A stretch of 64,000 nucleotides of DNA from positions 24,998 to 88,997 of the forward strand of contig NZ_JACCDF010000016.1 of the NCBI RefSeq assembly GCF_013415105.1. Reading direction: 5' to 3'. Below the pieces are notes generated by a model that saw only the letters and a program-made list of their open reading frames with translations, did not search any database and was not told the origin of the DNA. Of the stretch, positions 29,267 to 37,804 are shown piece by piece. A program made the position numbers and the translations under genes. Within the stretch, counting starts at the first letter, position 1, and the number at the start of each line of letters is the position of its first letter. Origin of the DNA: Vreelandella salicampi. Lineage in GTDB: Bacteria; Pseudomonadota; Gammaproteobacteria; Pseudomonadales; Halomonadaceae.

Positions 29267-29284
29267 ACCGTACACCTGTCACGC
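29267..29284. promoter_or_regulatory. Upstream activator site, imperfect copy
   Basis: An 18-base sequence whose reverse complement (GCGTGACAGGTGTACGGT) matches the perfect palindrome at 29298-29315 in most positions. Centre-to-centre spacing is 31 bases, about three helical turns. It lies about 116 bases upstream of the predicted sigma-54 start, a normal enhancer distance. Confidence 0.6.
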
Positions 29285-29297
29285 TATTTACACTCAA

Positions 29298-29315
29298 GCG
29301 TTACAGGTGTAACGC
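29298..29315. promoter_or_regulatory. Upstream activator site, perfect palindrome
   Basis: The 18-base sequence GCGTTACAGGTGTAACGC is a perfect inverted repeat with 8-base arms around GG. It is placed about 147 bases upstream of the candidate sigma-54 start site. It is most simply the binding site of the AcoR-like activator encoded 107 bases to the right. Confidence 0.65.
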
Positions 29316-29421
29316 ACGACTAACGGCGTAAGCTTGCCGCGTTGACTCTGAGGGGAAAGCGCATAGGCTGAAAGGAAAATCCTGGATTATAGAATAACAA
29401 CACCGCCCAGCGAGTCACGCT

Positions 29422-31407
29422 ATGCTTCATCAAACCCCCTTAACTACACGGCTTCAATCCGAACAGCGTCGGCATATCGAGCATATTTTTCAGCTCGGCG
29501 AAGGGCTGGATGCCCCGTGTTTGCCAGCGCAAGCCCCCATTCGTCGTTCCTGGCTTCGTTGCCTAAACGAATACCAGTTAGACCCCACAAAGCCACGCCC
29601 CGCGAGAGTCGTGCCCCAGCAAACGCTTATCGAGCATCGAGAATCTGTCGATGAGCTGTTGCATGTCGCGCGCGCCGGGGTCGACCAGCTCTATGGGCAG
29701 ATTGCTCAACTCGGCTACGTGCTACTAGTGACCGACCACCGCGGCATTACCGTTGAGTTTCGAGGTGACCCCAACCAAGACCAGCAACTACGCAAAGCGG
29801 GCCTCTATCTCGGCGCCGACTGGGACGAACGCTTCGCAGGCACTTGCGCCGTGGGCACCTGCCTACATGATCGCCAAGCTATCATCTGCCACCACCAGGA
29901 ACACTTCGACGCCACGCATATTTCGCTAACCTGTACCGCCGCCCCCATTACCGACCCCGAAGGTAATGTCATGGCCGTGTTGGACATCTCTGCACTACAG
30001 TCGCCCACCCAGCATGAAAGCCAAAACTTTAGCCTATCGCTAGTAACGCTTTATGCGCGCATGATTGAAGATGCCTATTTTCTTCAGCGCTATCGCGACT
30101 GCTTGATGGTACGTCTCGATACCTCGCGGGAATTTGTGCATGTCAACGGGCGAGGTCTCATCGCCATTGAAGAAAGCGGGCAAGTGATTGCCGCCAATGC
30201 GGTGGGCCGCGAGCTGATCGCCGAACACCAGCACCGCTGGCCACCCTGGTCGGCTCATCACGCTCCAATGCTGAGTGAACTATTCGAGTGTGAGATCGCC
30301 GATATACTCAGCATCAACAGCGGCACTGACGATCAACTGCGTGCCTTCCGCGCTCGCGCCAGCAATACCATCCACTTCATTAGCCTGCTGGAACCCCGCC
30401 GCCCCCGCATGGCTCAACAGGCATCGCCTCCTAGTTCTGAACTGCCTGAACCCCTAGCCCGGCTTGGCGCCGACGACCCTGCCATGCGCAAAGTGCAAAA
30501 ACTGGCCAAACGGTTGCGTAATGAAGCGAACGTCAACGTGCTGATTAGCGGTGAGACCGGCACGGGCAAAGAGGTCGTTGCCCGTGCCCTGCATGAAAGC
30601 GGTAACCGCGCCAGCAAACCGTTTATCGCGGTCAACTGTGCGGCCATTCCCGAGTCACTCATCGAAAGCGAATTGTTTGGCTACGAACCTGGGGCATTTA
30701 CCGGCGGCCGCTCAAAAGGGATGCGCGGGCTTATTCCCCAAGCCGACGGTGGTACGCTATTTTTGGATGAAATCGGCGATATGCCATTGGCGTTGCAAAC
30801 ACGGCTTCTGCGGGTACTGGCCGAACGGGAAGTGATGCCACTAGGTGCCAATACGCCGGTAAAGATTGATATTCGCGTCATCACGGCAACACACCGCCAT
30901 ATCGAAGAGATGATCCAGCAAGGAGAATTCCGCGAAGATCTCTATTACCGGCTAAACGGCGCGCAGCTCCCCCTACCCCCGCTACGCGAACGCGCCGATA
31001 AGCTTTACGTTATTCGCCGCGTGTTTGACGACATCATCCAGGAGCGAGCATCCAGCCTATCACCCCGCCTGCGCGCCGATGCCATCAGCGCCCTGCTCGC
31101 CTATGCTTGGCCAGGCAATATCCGCCAGCTAAAAAATGCGCTGGCTTTTGCAATGGCCACCTCGGAAAGCGACGAAATAACCGTTCATGACTTGCCAGAA
31201 CAATGCCTTAGCCAGCGTATTACCCACAACGTGGCTGCTCAGCTTGAAGGCAACACGAGCGAGGCCCATTCAGGCTCACTTATCCTCCTGCTAAAGCAAC
31301 ATCACTGGAATATAAGCGCCGTCGCCCGCGAGTTAGGTGTTTCACGACCAACGGTATACCGGCAAATGCATCGCCAGGGCATTGTTCCGCCAAATTGGCA
31401 TGAGTGA
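29422..31407 (+). CDS. AcoR-like sigma-54-dependent transcription activator
   Basis: A 661-residue enhancer-binding protein. An AcoR-type N-terminal sensor with a GAF-like domain (about 75-200) is followed by an AAA+ domain with P-loop G-E-T-G-T-G-K-E at 377-384 and a Fis-type helix-turn-helix ending I-S-A-V-A-R-E-L-G-V-S-R-P-T-V-Y-R. The sigma-54 contact loop reads G-A-F-T-G-G at 424-429, not GAFTGA. It is divergent from the monooxygenase operon whose gap carries a -24/-12 promoter and two palindromic sites. AcoR relatives sense acetoin or aldehydes and alcohols; the effector here is unknown. Confidence 0.92.
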   Translation: MLHQTPLTTRLQSEQRRHIEHIFQLGEGLDAPCLPAQAPIRRSWLRCLNEYQLDPTKPRPARVVPQQTLIEHRESVDELLHVARAGVDQLYGQIAQLGYVLLVTDHRGITVEFRGDPNQDQQLRKAGLYLGADWDERFAGTCAVGTCLHDRQAIICHHQEHFDATHISLTCTAAPITDPEGNVMAVLDISALQSPTQHESQNFSLSLVTLYARMIEDAYFLQRYRDCLMVRLDTSREFVHVNGRGLIAIEESGQVIAANAVGRELIAEHQHRWPPWSAHHAPMLSELFECEIADILSINSGTDDQLRAFRARASNTIHFISLLEPRRPRMAQQASPPSSELPEPLARLGADDPAMRKVQKLAKRLRNEANVNVLISGETGTGKEVVARALHESGNRASKPFIAVNCAAIPESLIESELFGYEPGAFTGGRSKGMRGLIPQADGGTLFLDEIGDMPLALQTRLLRVLAEREVMPLGANTPVKIDIRVITATHRHIEEMIQQGEFREDLYYRLNGAQLPLPPLRERADKLYVIRRVFDDIIQERASSLSPRLRADAISALLAYAWPGNIRQLKNALAFAMATSESDEITVHDLPEQCLSQRITHNVAAQLEGNTSEAHSGSLILLLKQHHWNISAVARELGVSRPTVYRQMHRQGIVPPNWHE

Positions 31408-31509
31408 CAAAAGAGACGGTTGATAAAGGTAGCAGCCAGTGGTTGGCCTTAGAGATAGCCCTCACGTACACTTGTTTGAAATCATTTTTACCAAAAGCCG
31501 AGGCACCCA

Positions 31510-32355
31510 ATGGCGTTTGACTCTACCTCCTCCTACATTGCAACCGATGCGCTCAAGCAGGCCGTCAATGCCGCTGTCACGTTGGAGCGCCCGCTACTGA
31601 TCAAGGGCGAACCCGGCACCGGTAAAACCCTTTTGGCCGAGGAAATGGCCGAATCACTCGGCACCCAGTTGATCACATGGCATATCAAATCCAGCACCAA
31701 GGCGGCTCAGGGTTTATACGAGTACGATGCCGTCAGCCGCCTGCGCGACTCCCAGCTGGGTGTTGAAGGCGTGGAAAACGTCGCCAACTACATCAAACCA
31801 GGAAAGCTCTGGGAGGCCTTTAGCGCCGATGAGCGCGTTGTGCTATTGATTGACGAGATCGACAAAGCGGATATCGAATTTCCCAATGACCTACTTCAAG
31901 AACTCGACCGCATGGAGTTTCACGTCTACGAGACCGGTGAAACCGTCCGCGCCGAGAAGCGCCCGATTATCGTCATCACCTCGAACAATGAAAAAGAGCT
32001 GCCCGATGCGTTTCTGCGCCGCTGCTTTTTCCACTATATCGAATTTCCCGACCGCGAGACCATGCAGGCGATTGTCGACGTACATTTCCCAGACATTGCC
32101 CCTAGGCTTGTCAGCGACGCGTTGGAGGTTTTTTTCGACCTACGCGCCGCGCCGGGCCTGAAGAAAAAGCCCTCCACCTCTGAGCTGGTCGACTGGCTGA
32201 AACTGTTGATGGCCGATGAGCTGGCCGAAGAAGCACTCTATGACCGCGACCCTGGTAAGGCATTGCCACCGATGGCCGGTGCGCTGGTCAAAAACGAGCA
32301 GGACACTCAATTGCTGGAACGCCTAGCGTTTATGCTACGTAGGAAAGGCCGCTAA
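31510..32355 (+). CDS. MoxR-type AAA+ ATPase
   Basis: A 281-residue MoxR-family ATPase with Walker A G-E-P-G-T-G-K-T near residue 39, Walker B V-L-L-I-D-E-I-D-K-A-D and sensor S-N-N-E-K-E-L-P-D-A-F-L-R-R-C. Such ATPases act with VWA-domain partners in metal insertion or complex assembly (NorQ/CbbQ/CoxD type). The VWA partner gene follows 3 bases later. The enzyme that this pair matures is not encoded next to them. Confidence 0.92.
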   Translation: MAFDSTSSYIATDALKQAVNAAVTLERPLLIKGEPGTGKTLLAEEMAESLGTQLITWHIKSSTKAAQGLYEYDAVSRLRDSQLGVEGVENVANYIKPGKLWEAFSADERVVLLIDEIDKADIEFPNDLLQELDRMEFHVYETGETVRAEKRPIIVITSNNEKELPDAFLRRCFFHYIEFPDRETMQAIVDVHFPDIAPRLVSDALEVFFDLRAAPGLKKKPSTSELVDWLKLLMADELAEEALYDRDPGKALPPMAGALVKNEQDTQLLERLAFMLRRKGR

Positions 32356-32358
32356 GCC

Positions 32359-33549
32359 ATGTTTATTGGCCTATTTGACACCCTTAAGCGTGCGGGGGTA
32401 CCCGTATCGTTGCGCGAGTTATTGGACCTTCACGCGGTAGTTGAACGCGGCGTGGTGTTTGCCGATATGGAAGCGTTCTACCAAGTGGCGCGCACGGTCA
32501 TGGTCAAAGACGAACGCTACTTTGACCGTTTTGATCGTGCCTTCGCCGCCTGGTTTAAAGGGCTTGAAGACATGGACGCCGCCATTGAAGCGCTGATCCC
32601 CGACGACTGGCTGCGCCGAGAATTTGAGAAACAGCTAACAGACGAGGAAAAAGCCAAGATCGAATCGCTGGGCGGGCTCGAAGAGCTCATCGAAACGTTC
32701 AAAAAACGCCTGGAAGAGCAAAAAGAGCGCCACGCGGGCGGCAACAAGTGGATCGGCACCGGCGGCACTAGCCCATTTGGCGCCTACGGCTATAACCCGG
32801 AAGGTATTCGGATCGGCCAGGATGGCTCCCGCCACCGCCGCGCCATCAAGGTGTGGGACGAGCGGCGCTTTCGCGACTACGATGACTCGCTAGAACTCGG
32901 CACGCGCAATATCAAAATGGCGCTGCGTCGCCTACGTAAGTTTGCCCGCCAGGGCGCGTTAGAGGAGTTCGATGTCGACAGCACCATCCGCGAAACGGCG
33001 CGCGACGGTGGCCTGCTAAACGTACAGATGCGCCCAGAGCGTCATAATGCAGTGAAAGTGCTTTTATTGCTCGATGTTGGCGGCTCCATGGACGACCACA
33101 TCCGCACCTGTGAAGAGCTCTTTTCGGCGGCCCGCTCAGAGTTCAAGCACCTTGAAGCCTACTACTTCCATAACTGTATTTATGAAGGGCTTTGGCGCAG
33201 CAATGCTCAGAGCCAGGCCCGGCGCTTTGAAGAGCGTATTCCAACAATGGATATACTTCACACTTACGGCGATGACTATCAGGTAGTGATCGTGGGTGAT
33301 GCGGCTATGTCACCGTATGAAATCACTCACCCAGGCGGTAGCGTCGAGCATTTTAACGACGAGCCGGGCGGCGTATGGCTTAAGCGCGTCACTGAGAAAT
33401 TCCCCCGCCTAGCCTGGCTTAACCCCATGCCACCGCGCGCCTGGGAGTACACCTATTCGACTCAGCTGATTCGCGACATCATTGATGACCGCATGTATCC
33501 CATGACCCTGGCGGGGTTAGAAACCGCCATGCGCGAGCTAGCAAAATAA
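32359..33549 (+). CDS. CoxE-like VWA-domain protein
   Basis: A 396-residue protein with a C-terminal von Willebrand A-type domain. The MIDAS-like start reads L-L-L-D-V-G-G-S-M-D (about residues 235-244), so the usual D-x-S-x-S is changed to D-x-G-G-S. The N-terminal half is charged and helical. It is coupled to the MoxR gene and is the expected partner, as in the CoxDE and NorQD pairs. It ends 75 bases before the convergent MFS gene. Confidence 0.88.
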   Translation: MFIGLFDTLKRAGVPVSLRELLDLHAVVERGVVFADMEAFYQVARTVMVKDERYFDRFDRAFAAWFKGLEDMDAAIEALIPDDWLRREFEKQLTDEEKAKIESLGGLEELIETFKKRLEEQKERHAGGNKWIGTGGTSPFGAYGYNPEGIRIGQDGSRHRRAIKVWDERRFRDYDDSLELGTRNIKMALRRLRKFARQGALEEFDVDSTIRETARDGGLLNVQMRPERHNAVKVLLLLDVGGSMDDHIRTCEELFSAARSEFKHLEAYYFHNCIYEGLWRSNAQSQARRFEERIPTMDILHTYGDDYQVVIVGDAAMSPYEITHPGGSVEHFNDEPGGVWLKRVTEKFPRLAWLNPMPPRAWEYTYSTQLIRDIIDDRMYPMTLAGLETAMRELAK

Positions 33550-33623
33550 ATCATCGAGAAGGTCTTCACCCCCCCACTTTGGGGAGTGGGTTCACATAGT
33601 GGCCACTCCCCAGCGCTTCCGCT

Positions 33624-34928
33624 TTAACTATTCGAGGGTTTAAAAAGTCCAGCCAAACGCTGGCGCTCATCCTCTTCATAGAAGCTCGGGTCATCGAATA
33701 GGTCATGCTGGGTATCATCGAAGATCATTTCCAATGCCTCTGCACTACTTTGTACCATCGGCTCAAAGTGGGCGGTACGAGTAACCAAGGCCGTTACGCG
33801 GCGGCGACGATAAATGGCATAACCCCCCAGCAAGGTAAACACGCAAGCAATATAAATCGGCAGACCGTGCCCACCTACCGCTGTCATCAATGACCCCGCC
33901 GCAATCGGCGCAACGGCGCAACCCGCGCCGTGCATGACCAGCATATCCGCCGAGCCGGAGACAATTTCATCCGGGTGCAGCTGGTCGATCAACTGCGCCA
34001 CCGCCAGCGGATAGAGCGAAAACGCTAAACCGCCCCAAATAAAATACAGCCCCAACAACACGTCATGGCTGGGCGCAAAAGGCATGCCCGCTGCCACCAA
34101 CGCCGCAAGAAAGACCACCCAAGTCATCACGCTGGGGCGGTCGTGTTTATCGGAGAAGCGCCCGATGGGTATCTGCAGTAGCGCGCCACCGACAATCGCC
34201 ACGCTCATCACCAGCCCAACTCCGCCAATATCAAACCCCAATTGCGTGGCGTACACCGGGGTCATCGACCAGAACGCGCCCATCGCGAGCCCCGATAACG
34301 CGGCGGAAGCCACCGCCAGGGGCGCAAAGCCCAATAACGCCCGTAGGCTACTTTTAGGCCGCTCGGGGATTTTTGGCTGAACGCGCCGCGTCAGGGTGAT
34401 GGGTAACAACGCCCAGCTTATCAAAATGGCAATCACCACAAAGAGTAAAAAGCCTTGCGGCGAGGATAGCCGCAGTAGCTGCTGAGCCGTGGCCAGTGCG
34501 CCCAAATTGACCACCATATAGACAGCAAAAATACGCCCCCGCTCATGGCTGGCGGCTTGGCTATTCAGCCAGCTCTCTATCACGGTTACCAAGGTGATAA
34601 ACGAAAGTCCGTAGATCACCCGCAACGGCAGCCATACCCACGGGTTGATAAACACCAGGTGCAACAGCGCCACCGAGGCACAAATAGAGGCGCAGAAGCC
34701 AAAGGTACGAATATGCCCCATACGCCGAATTAGGCGCCCGCTCACCCAGGTACCACAGATAAAGCCGACAAAGTAGCCGGACATAATCATCCCCAGCACC
34801 GCGCTGGAGAAGCCCTCCCCCGTGCCGCGCAACGTCAGCAGCGTATTCAGCAAACCATTGCCTAGCAGCAACAGTGCTACGCTCCATAAGATCGATTTAA
34901 CCGGTTTGAGCATCGCCAATGAACGCAT
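33624..34928 (-). CDS. MFS transporter (YcaD-like)
   Basis: A 434-residue major facilitator with about twelve segments. It has the G-x-x-x-D/G-R-x-G-R loops in both halves: G-R-L-I-R-R-M-G-H-I-R between TM2 and TM3, and I-G-R-F-S-D-K-H-D-R in the second half. A cytoplasmic acidic tail of about 60 residues follows. The start at 34928 is preferred because GAGG lies 8 bases upstream; the longer frame from 34991 lacks any ribosome site. It is divergent from the XRE-cupin regulator across a large palindrome. Substrate unknown. Confidence 0.87.
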   Translation of the reverse strand: MRSLAMLKPVKSILWSVALLLLGNGLLNTLLTLRGTGEGFSSAVLGMIMSGYFVGFICGTWVSGRLIRRMGHIRTFGFCASICASVALLHLVFINPWVWLPLRVIYGLSFITLVTVIESWLNSQAASHERGRIFAVYMVVNLGALATAQQLLRLSSPQGFLLFVVIAILISWALLPITLTRRVQPKIPERPKSSLRALLGFAPLAVASAALSGLAMGAFWSMTPVYATQLGFDIGGVGLVMSVAIVGGALLQIPIGRFSDKHDRPSVMTWVVFLAALVAAGMPFAPSHDVLLGLYFIWGGLAFSLYPLAVAQLIDQLHPDEIVSGSADMLVMHGAGCAVAPIAAGSLMTAVGGHGLPIYIACVFTLLGGYAIYRRRRVTALVTRTAHFEPMVQSSAEALEMIFDDTQHDLFDDPSFYEEDERQRLAGLFKPSNS

Positions 34929-35025
34929 TGAGCTACCTCGCAGCAGTCTTCCCAAAGGGAATGCAAGAAGTTGATGCATAAAGAGTGCCATTGGCGGCTT
35001 TCAAGACAATCATTGACAGGCTAAC

Positions 35026-35057
35026 GTTCTTTATATAGAACGTTCTATATAAAGAAC
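35026..35057. promoter_or_regulatory. Perfect 32-bp palindrome, probable operator
   Basis: The half-site GTTCTTTATATAGAAC is followed immediately by its exact reverse complement. Each half is itself a short inverted repeat (GTTCT...AGAAC), so the element could hold two dimers. It lies 26 bases before the XRE-cupin start and about 98 bases before the MFS start, and is likely the autoregulatory operator of this divergent pair. Confidence 0.7.
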
Positions 35058-35082
35058 AGCATAGAGAACGGCAGAAAGCCCC

Positions 35083-35616
35083 ATGGATAAGCTCTCACTC
35101 AACACGCTGGGCCAGCACCTTCAAACACTTCGGCTTGAACGGGGCTGGTCGTTGTCGCAGTTAGCTAATGCCGCTGGCATCGCTAAATCTAATTTAAGCC
35201 GCCTGGAACAAGGTAACGGCAACCCGACCCTGGATACCATCTGGCGGTTGGCGGTGCAGCTAAATGTACCTTTCGGCACGCTAGTCGAGCCGATCAGCGT
35301 GCCGCTGGGCGAAGAAGATGGCGTGCAGGTGCGCTTGATCGACCAAGGCAAAGACACCCCTCAGGTAGATGCTTATTGGATGCGCTGCGCGCCTCATACA
35401 CTTCGCCATGCCGAAGCCCATACACCGGGAACGCGTGAATCGCTAACGCTGATTAGCGGCTGGCTGGAAGCGGGGCCAGAGGGGGCAACCACGGTACTGA
35501 CACCGGGAGAGGCCATCACCTTCGCCGCCGACCAAGCGCATCTTTACCGCACCCATGCAGCAGATGCCACTTTGATGATGACCATCACCTACGGAGCAGA
35601 AGGCCAAACACCATGA
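35083..35616 (+). CDS. XRE-cupin transcriptional regulator
   Basis: A 177-residue regulator. The Cro/CI-type helix-turn-helix (residues 10-65) contains W-S-L-S-Q-L-A-N-A-A-G-I-A-K-S-N-L-S-R-L and the E-x-G-x-x-x-P-T-L-D-T turn. A cupin fold (about 105-175) would bind a small effector. The start overlaps a palindrome-bearing promoter region and the stop overlaps azlC by 4 bases, so it is part of the AzlCD operon and likely controls it, as is common for azl loci. Confidence 0.92.
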   Translation: MDKLSLNTLGQHLQTLRLERGWSLSQLANAAGIAKSNLSRLEQGNGNPTLDTIWRLAVQLNVPFGTLVEPISVPLGEEDGVQVRLIDQGKDTPQVDAYWMRCAPHTLRHAEAHTPGTRESLTLISGWLEAGPEGATTVLTPGEAITFAADQAHLYRTHAADATLMMTITYGAEGQTP

Positions 35617-36335
35617 GCGAACTTACTAGCCACTCCCCGGGCCGTAGCGCGCTACAGGGCGTGCGTGAAGCCATCCCGCTATTGGGCGGCTACATTCCGG
35701 TGGCGCTGTCGTTTGGCTTAGTGGCCACCCAAGCTGGTTTTAGCACGTGGGAAGCCACGGCTATATCTGCGTTAGTTTACGCTGGCGCTTCGCAGTTTTT
35801 GTTTGTGGGCATGATCGCCACCGGTGCACCGCTGTGGCTGGTGGTGGCGATGACATTGCTGATTAACGTGCGCCATGTGGTATATGGCCCTAACCTGGCG
35901 GCGTTATTGCCGCGCAGCCGCCACTGGCCTTGGCTAATGCACGGCCTCACCGATCAGGTATTTGCCCTGGCATTGACCCGGCTGCCGCAACTGCCCGAGG
36001 CAAAGCGGTTTAGTTGGTTTTTGGGTGCATCGCTGCTGGCCTGGGGCGCCTGGATAATTGGCACCACGGTAGGCGCCACCGCCGGGGAAACGTTAACGGC
36101 CCGCTGGCCGCTATTGGGCGAGATTATGCCCTTCGCGCTACCCGCGCTGTTTATGACCATGGTGGCACCGCGCTTTACCAACAAACGCTGGGCAGTCGCC
36201 ATGGGCTGCACCATTTTAGCAGCACTGTGTTTAACGCTGGTCGGCTGGAGCAACGTAGCCATCCCCCTCGCGGCGGCCTGCGGCGCGCTGTGCTTCTATA
36301 CAGTCAAATTCGAAACAAGGAGGCGTACATCATGA
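35613..36335 (+). CDS. azlC: AzlC-type branched-chain amino-acid exporter large subunit
   Basis: A 240-residue membrane protein of the AzlC (LIV-E) family, identified by the G-Y-I-P-V-A-L-S-F-G-L start, A-L-V-Y-A-G-A-S-Q-F-L-F-V-G and L-I-N-V-R-H-V-V-Y-G-P-N. With AzlD it exports branched-chain amino acids or their analogues. It is translationally coupled on both sides to the regulator and to azlD. Confidence 0.93.
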   Translation: MSELTSHSPGRSALQGVREAIPLLGGYIPVALSFGLVATQAGFSTWEATAISALVYAGASQFLFVGMIATGAPLWLVVAMTLLINVRHVVYGPNLAALLPRSRHWPWLMHGLTDQVFALALTRLPQLPEAKRFSWFLGASLLAWGAWIIGTTVGATAGETLTARWPLLGEIMPFALPALFMTMVAPRFTNKRWAVAMGCTILAALCLTLVGWSNVAIPLAAACGALCFYTVKFETRRRTS

Positions 36336-36667
36336 GCACTGCACTTTGGCTAGCCGTTGTCGTGTCTGCCTTGGGCACGCTGCTGATGCGGGTAGTGCCG
36401 TTTTTATGGATGCAGCGCCGTTTAAACAGCGATACCGGACTCAACAATATGCCCCAATGGCTGAGCATTCTTGGCCCGCTGATGATTGCTGCCGTGCTGG
36501 GGGTGTCGATTGTGCCGGTTAACCCCAGCGCTGTTTCCTGGACCGCTACCGTCATTGGGCTTTCCGTCACGCTACTGGTGTGGTCGCGGGTGCGCTCACT
36601 GGGCTGGCCAGTGGCGGCCGGGGTCGCAGTGTTTGGGGTGGTGGAGGTAGCGGCTCTCATTTGGTAA
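36332..36667 (+). CDS. azlD: AzlD-type exporter small subunit
   Basis: A 111-residue membrane protein with four segments, partner of AzlC. The ATG at 36332 overlaps the azlC stop (ATGA) and has GGAGG just upstream. Family features are the R-V-V-P-F-L motif, the L-G-P-L-M-I-A-A-V-L-G segment and the W-P-V-A-A-G-V-A-V-F end. A much longer frame in the same phase begins inside azlC and is not the gene. Confidence 0.9.
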   Translation: MSTALWLAVVVSALGTLLMRVVPFLWMQRRLNSDTGLNNMPQWLSILGPLMIAAVLGVSIVPVNPSAVSWTATVIGLSVTLLVWSRVRSLGWPVAAGVAVFGVVEVAALIW

Positions 36668-36730
36668 TGCTTTGCGGCAGGCGATTGAAGGAGAAGACCT
36701 GCGTACTATTAGCGAGTGCTGACTGTATTT

Positions 36731-37765
36731 TCACGCACTAAACTCGCTCTCTCCCGCACTACACTCACCACGCAAGGCGCTCGTCAATGCTTGTCGCAGC
36801 GCGACGCCTTGAATGCCCTGGCCCAGCAGCACGATCAACTTCGCCACGCCAGCTTCCGGGGAGATATCGCCTCCAGCGATGACACCTGCTTTATTTAGCG
36901 CCGCGCCGGTGGCGTAAGCTCCCTGTACAACGTCACCTTGTTCGCACTGTGTCACGTTCAAAAGCGCAACGCCGCGTTCATTGGCCGCCGTTAAAGCGCT
37001 TAGCAGCTCGCCTTCAAAGCTGGGCGGGTTGCCCACCCCGTAACTGTAAAGCACTAGCCCTTTTAGGGTCTCATCGGCCAATAACATCTTCGCACGTCGC
37101 AGCGACATACCGGGGTGCAGCGGCAGAACCGCCACTGCATCAGGGTCCAGCTCGATAGGTGAAAAGCTGGGAGTGCCGGTTGGCAGTGCTGCCTGTTGGT
37201 TAAGCGATACGCCAATACCAAGCTCCCCTAGCCACGGGAAGTTGGGAGAATCAAACGCGTCTAAACCTTGGGTACGCACTTTGCGCGCCCGGTTGCCGCG
37301 TAGCAGCCGGTCATGAAATACCAGGCTGACTTCGCAAGGGGTGTCTGGATGCGCCGCCAACTGCAGAGCGCTGACCACATTACTCAGCGCGTCGCTGCGG
37401 GGCTCACCCAGTGGAATTTGGGAGCCGGTGAAGATCACCGGCTTGTCTAGCGCGCCGAGCATAAACGAAAGCGCCGCAGCGCTATACGCCATGGTATCGG
37501 TGCCGTGGAGCACGATAAAAGCATCGTAGCGATGCCAGTGGCTTTTTAGCTGTGCCACCAAGCGGTTCCAGGCCTCGGGCATTAACTCGGCGCTATCAAT
37601 CAGCGGCTGCATTTCCATGACATCAAACGCTGGCAGCCGCTCAAGGTCGCCCAGTGCCAAATGCGCCGCTAAGCGTTCGTCCAGCCCCGCGCAGGGTACA
37701 TAGCCTTGCGGCGAAGGCTGCATACCGATGGTGCCGCCTGTGTAGAGCATGAGTACGCGGGGCAT
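36731..37765 (-). CDS. ansA: Type I (cytoplasmic) L-asparaginase
   Basis: A 344-residue asparaginase without a signal peptide. The two catalytic threonine motifs are present: Y-T-G-G-T-I-G-M at residues 8-15 and H-G-T-D-T-M-A-Y-S-A near residue 91. It converts asparagine to aspartate and ammonia. The gene is convergent with azlD and lies 40 bases downstream of the alanine/glycine symporter in the same direction, suggesting co-expression for amino-acid catabolism. Confidence 0.93.
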   Translation of the reverse strand: MPRVLMLYTGGTIGMQPSPQGYVPCAGLDERLAAHLALGDLERLPAFDVMEMQPLIDSAELMPEAWNRLVAQLKSHWHRYDAFIVLHGTDTMAYSAAALSFMLGALDKPVIFTGSQIPLGEPRSDALSNVVSALQLAAHPDTPCEVSLVFHDRLLRGNRARKVRTQGLDAFDSPNFPWLGELGIGVSLNQQAALPTGTPSFSPIELDPDAVAVLPLHPGMSLRRAKMLLADETLKGLVLYSYGVGNPPSFEGELLSALTAANERGVALLNVTQCEQGDVVQGAYATGAALNKAGVIAGGDISPEAGVAKLIVLLGQGIQGVALRQALTSALRGECSAGESEFSA

Positions 37766-37804
37766 GGGCGTTCCTTTTTCTTATGCGATAATACGTGCGC
37801 AAAT

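Noticed and set aside
33560..33611. GGGGAGTGG / CCACTCCCC inverted repeat between convergent CoxE and MFS genes
   Set aside because: It can fold but has no T run on either strand, so it is not called a terminator with confidence.
36014..36331. Long upstream extension of the azlD frame
   Set aside because: It overlaps azlC, while the ATG at 36332 has GGAGG and matches the family start.
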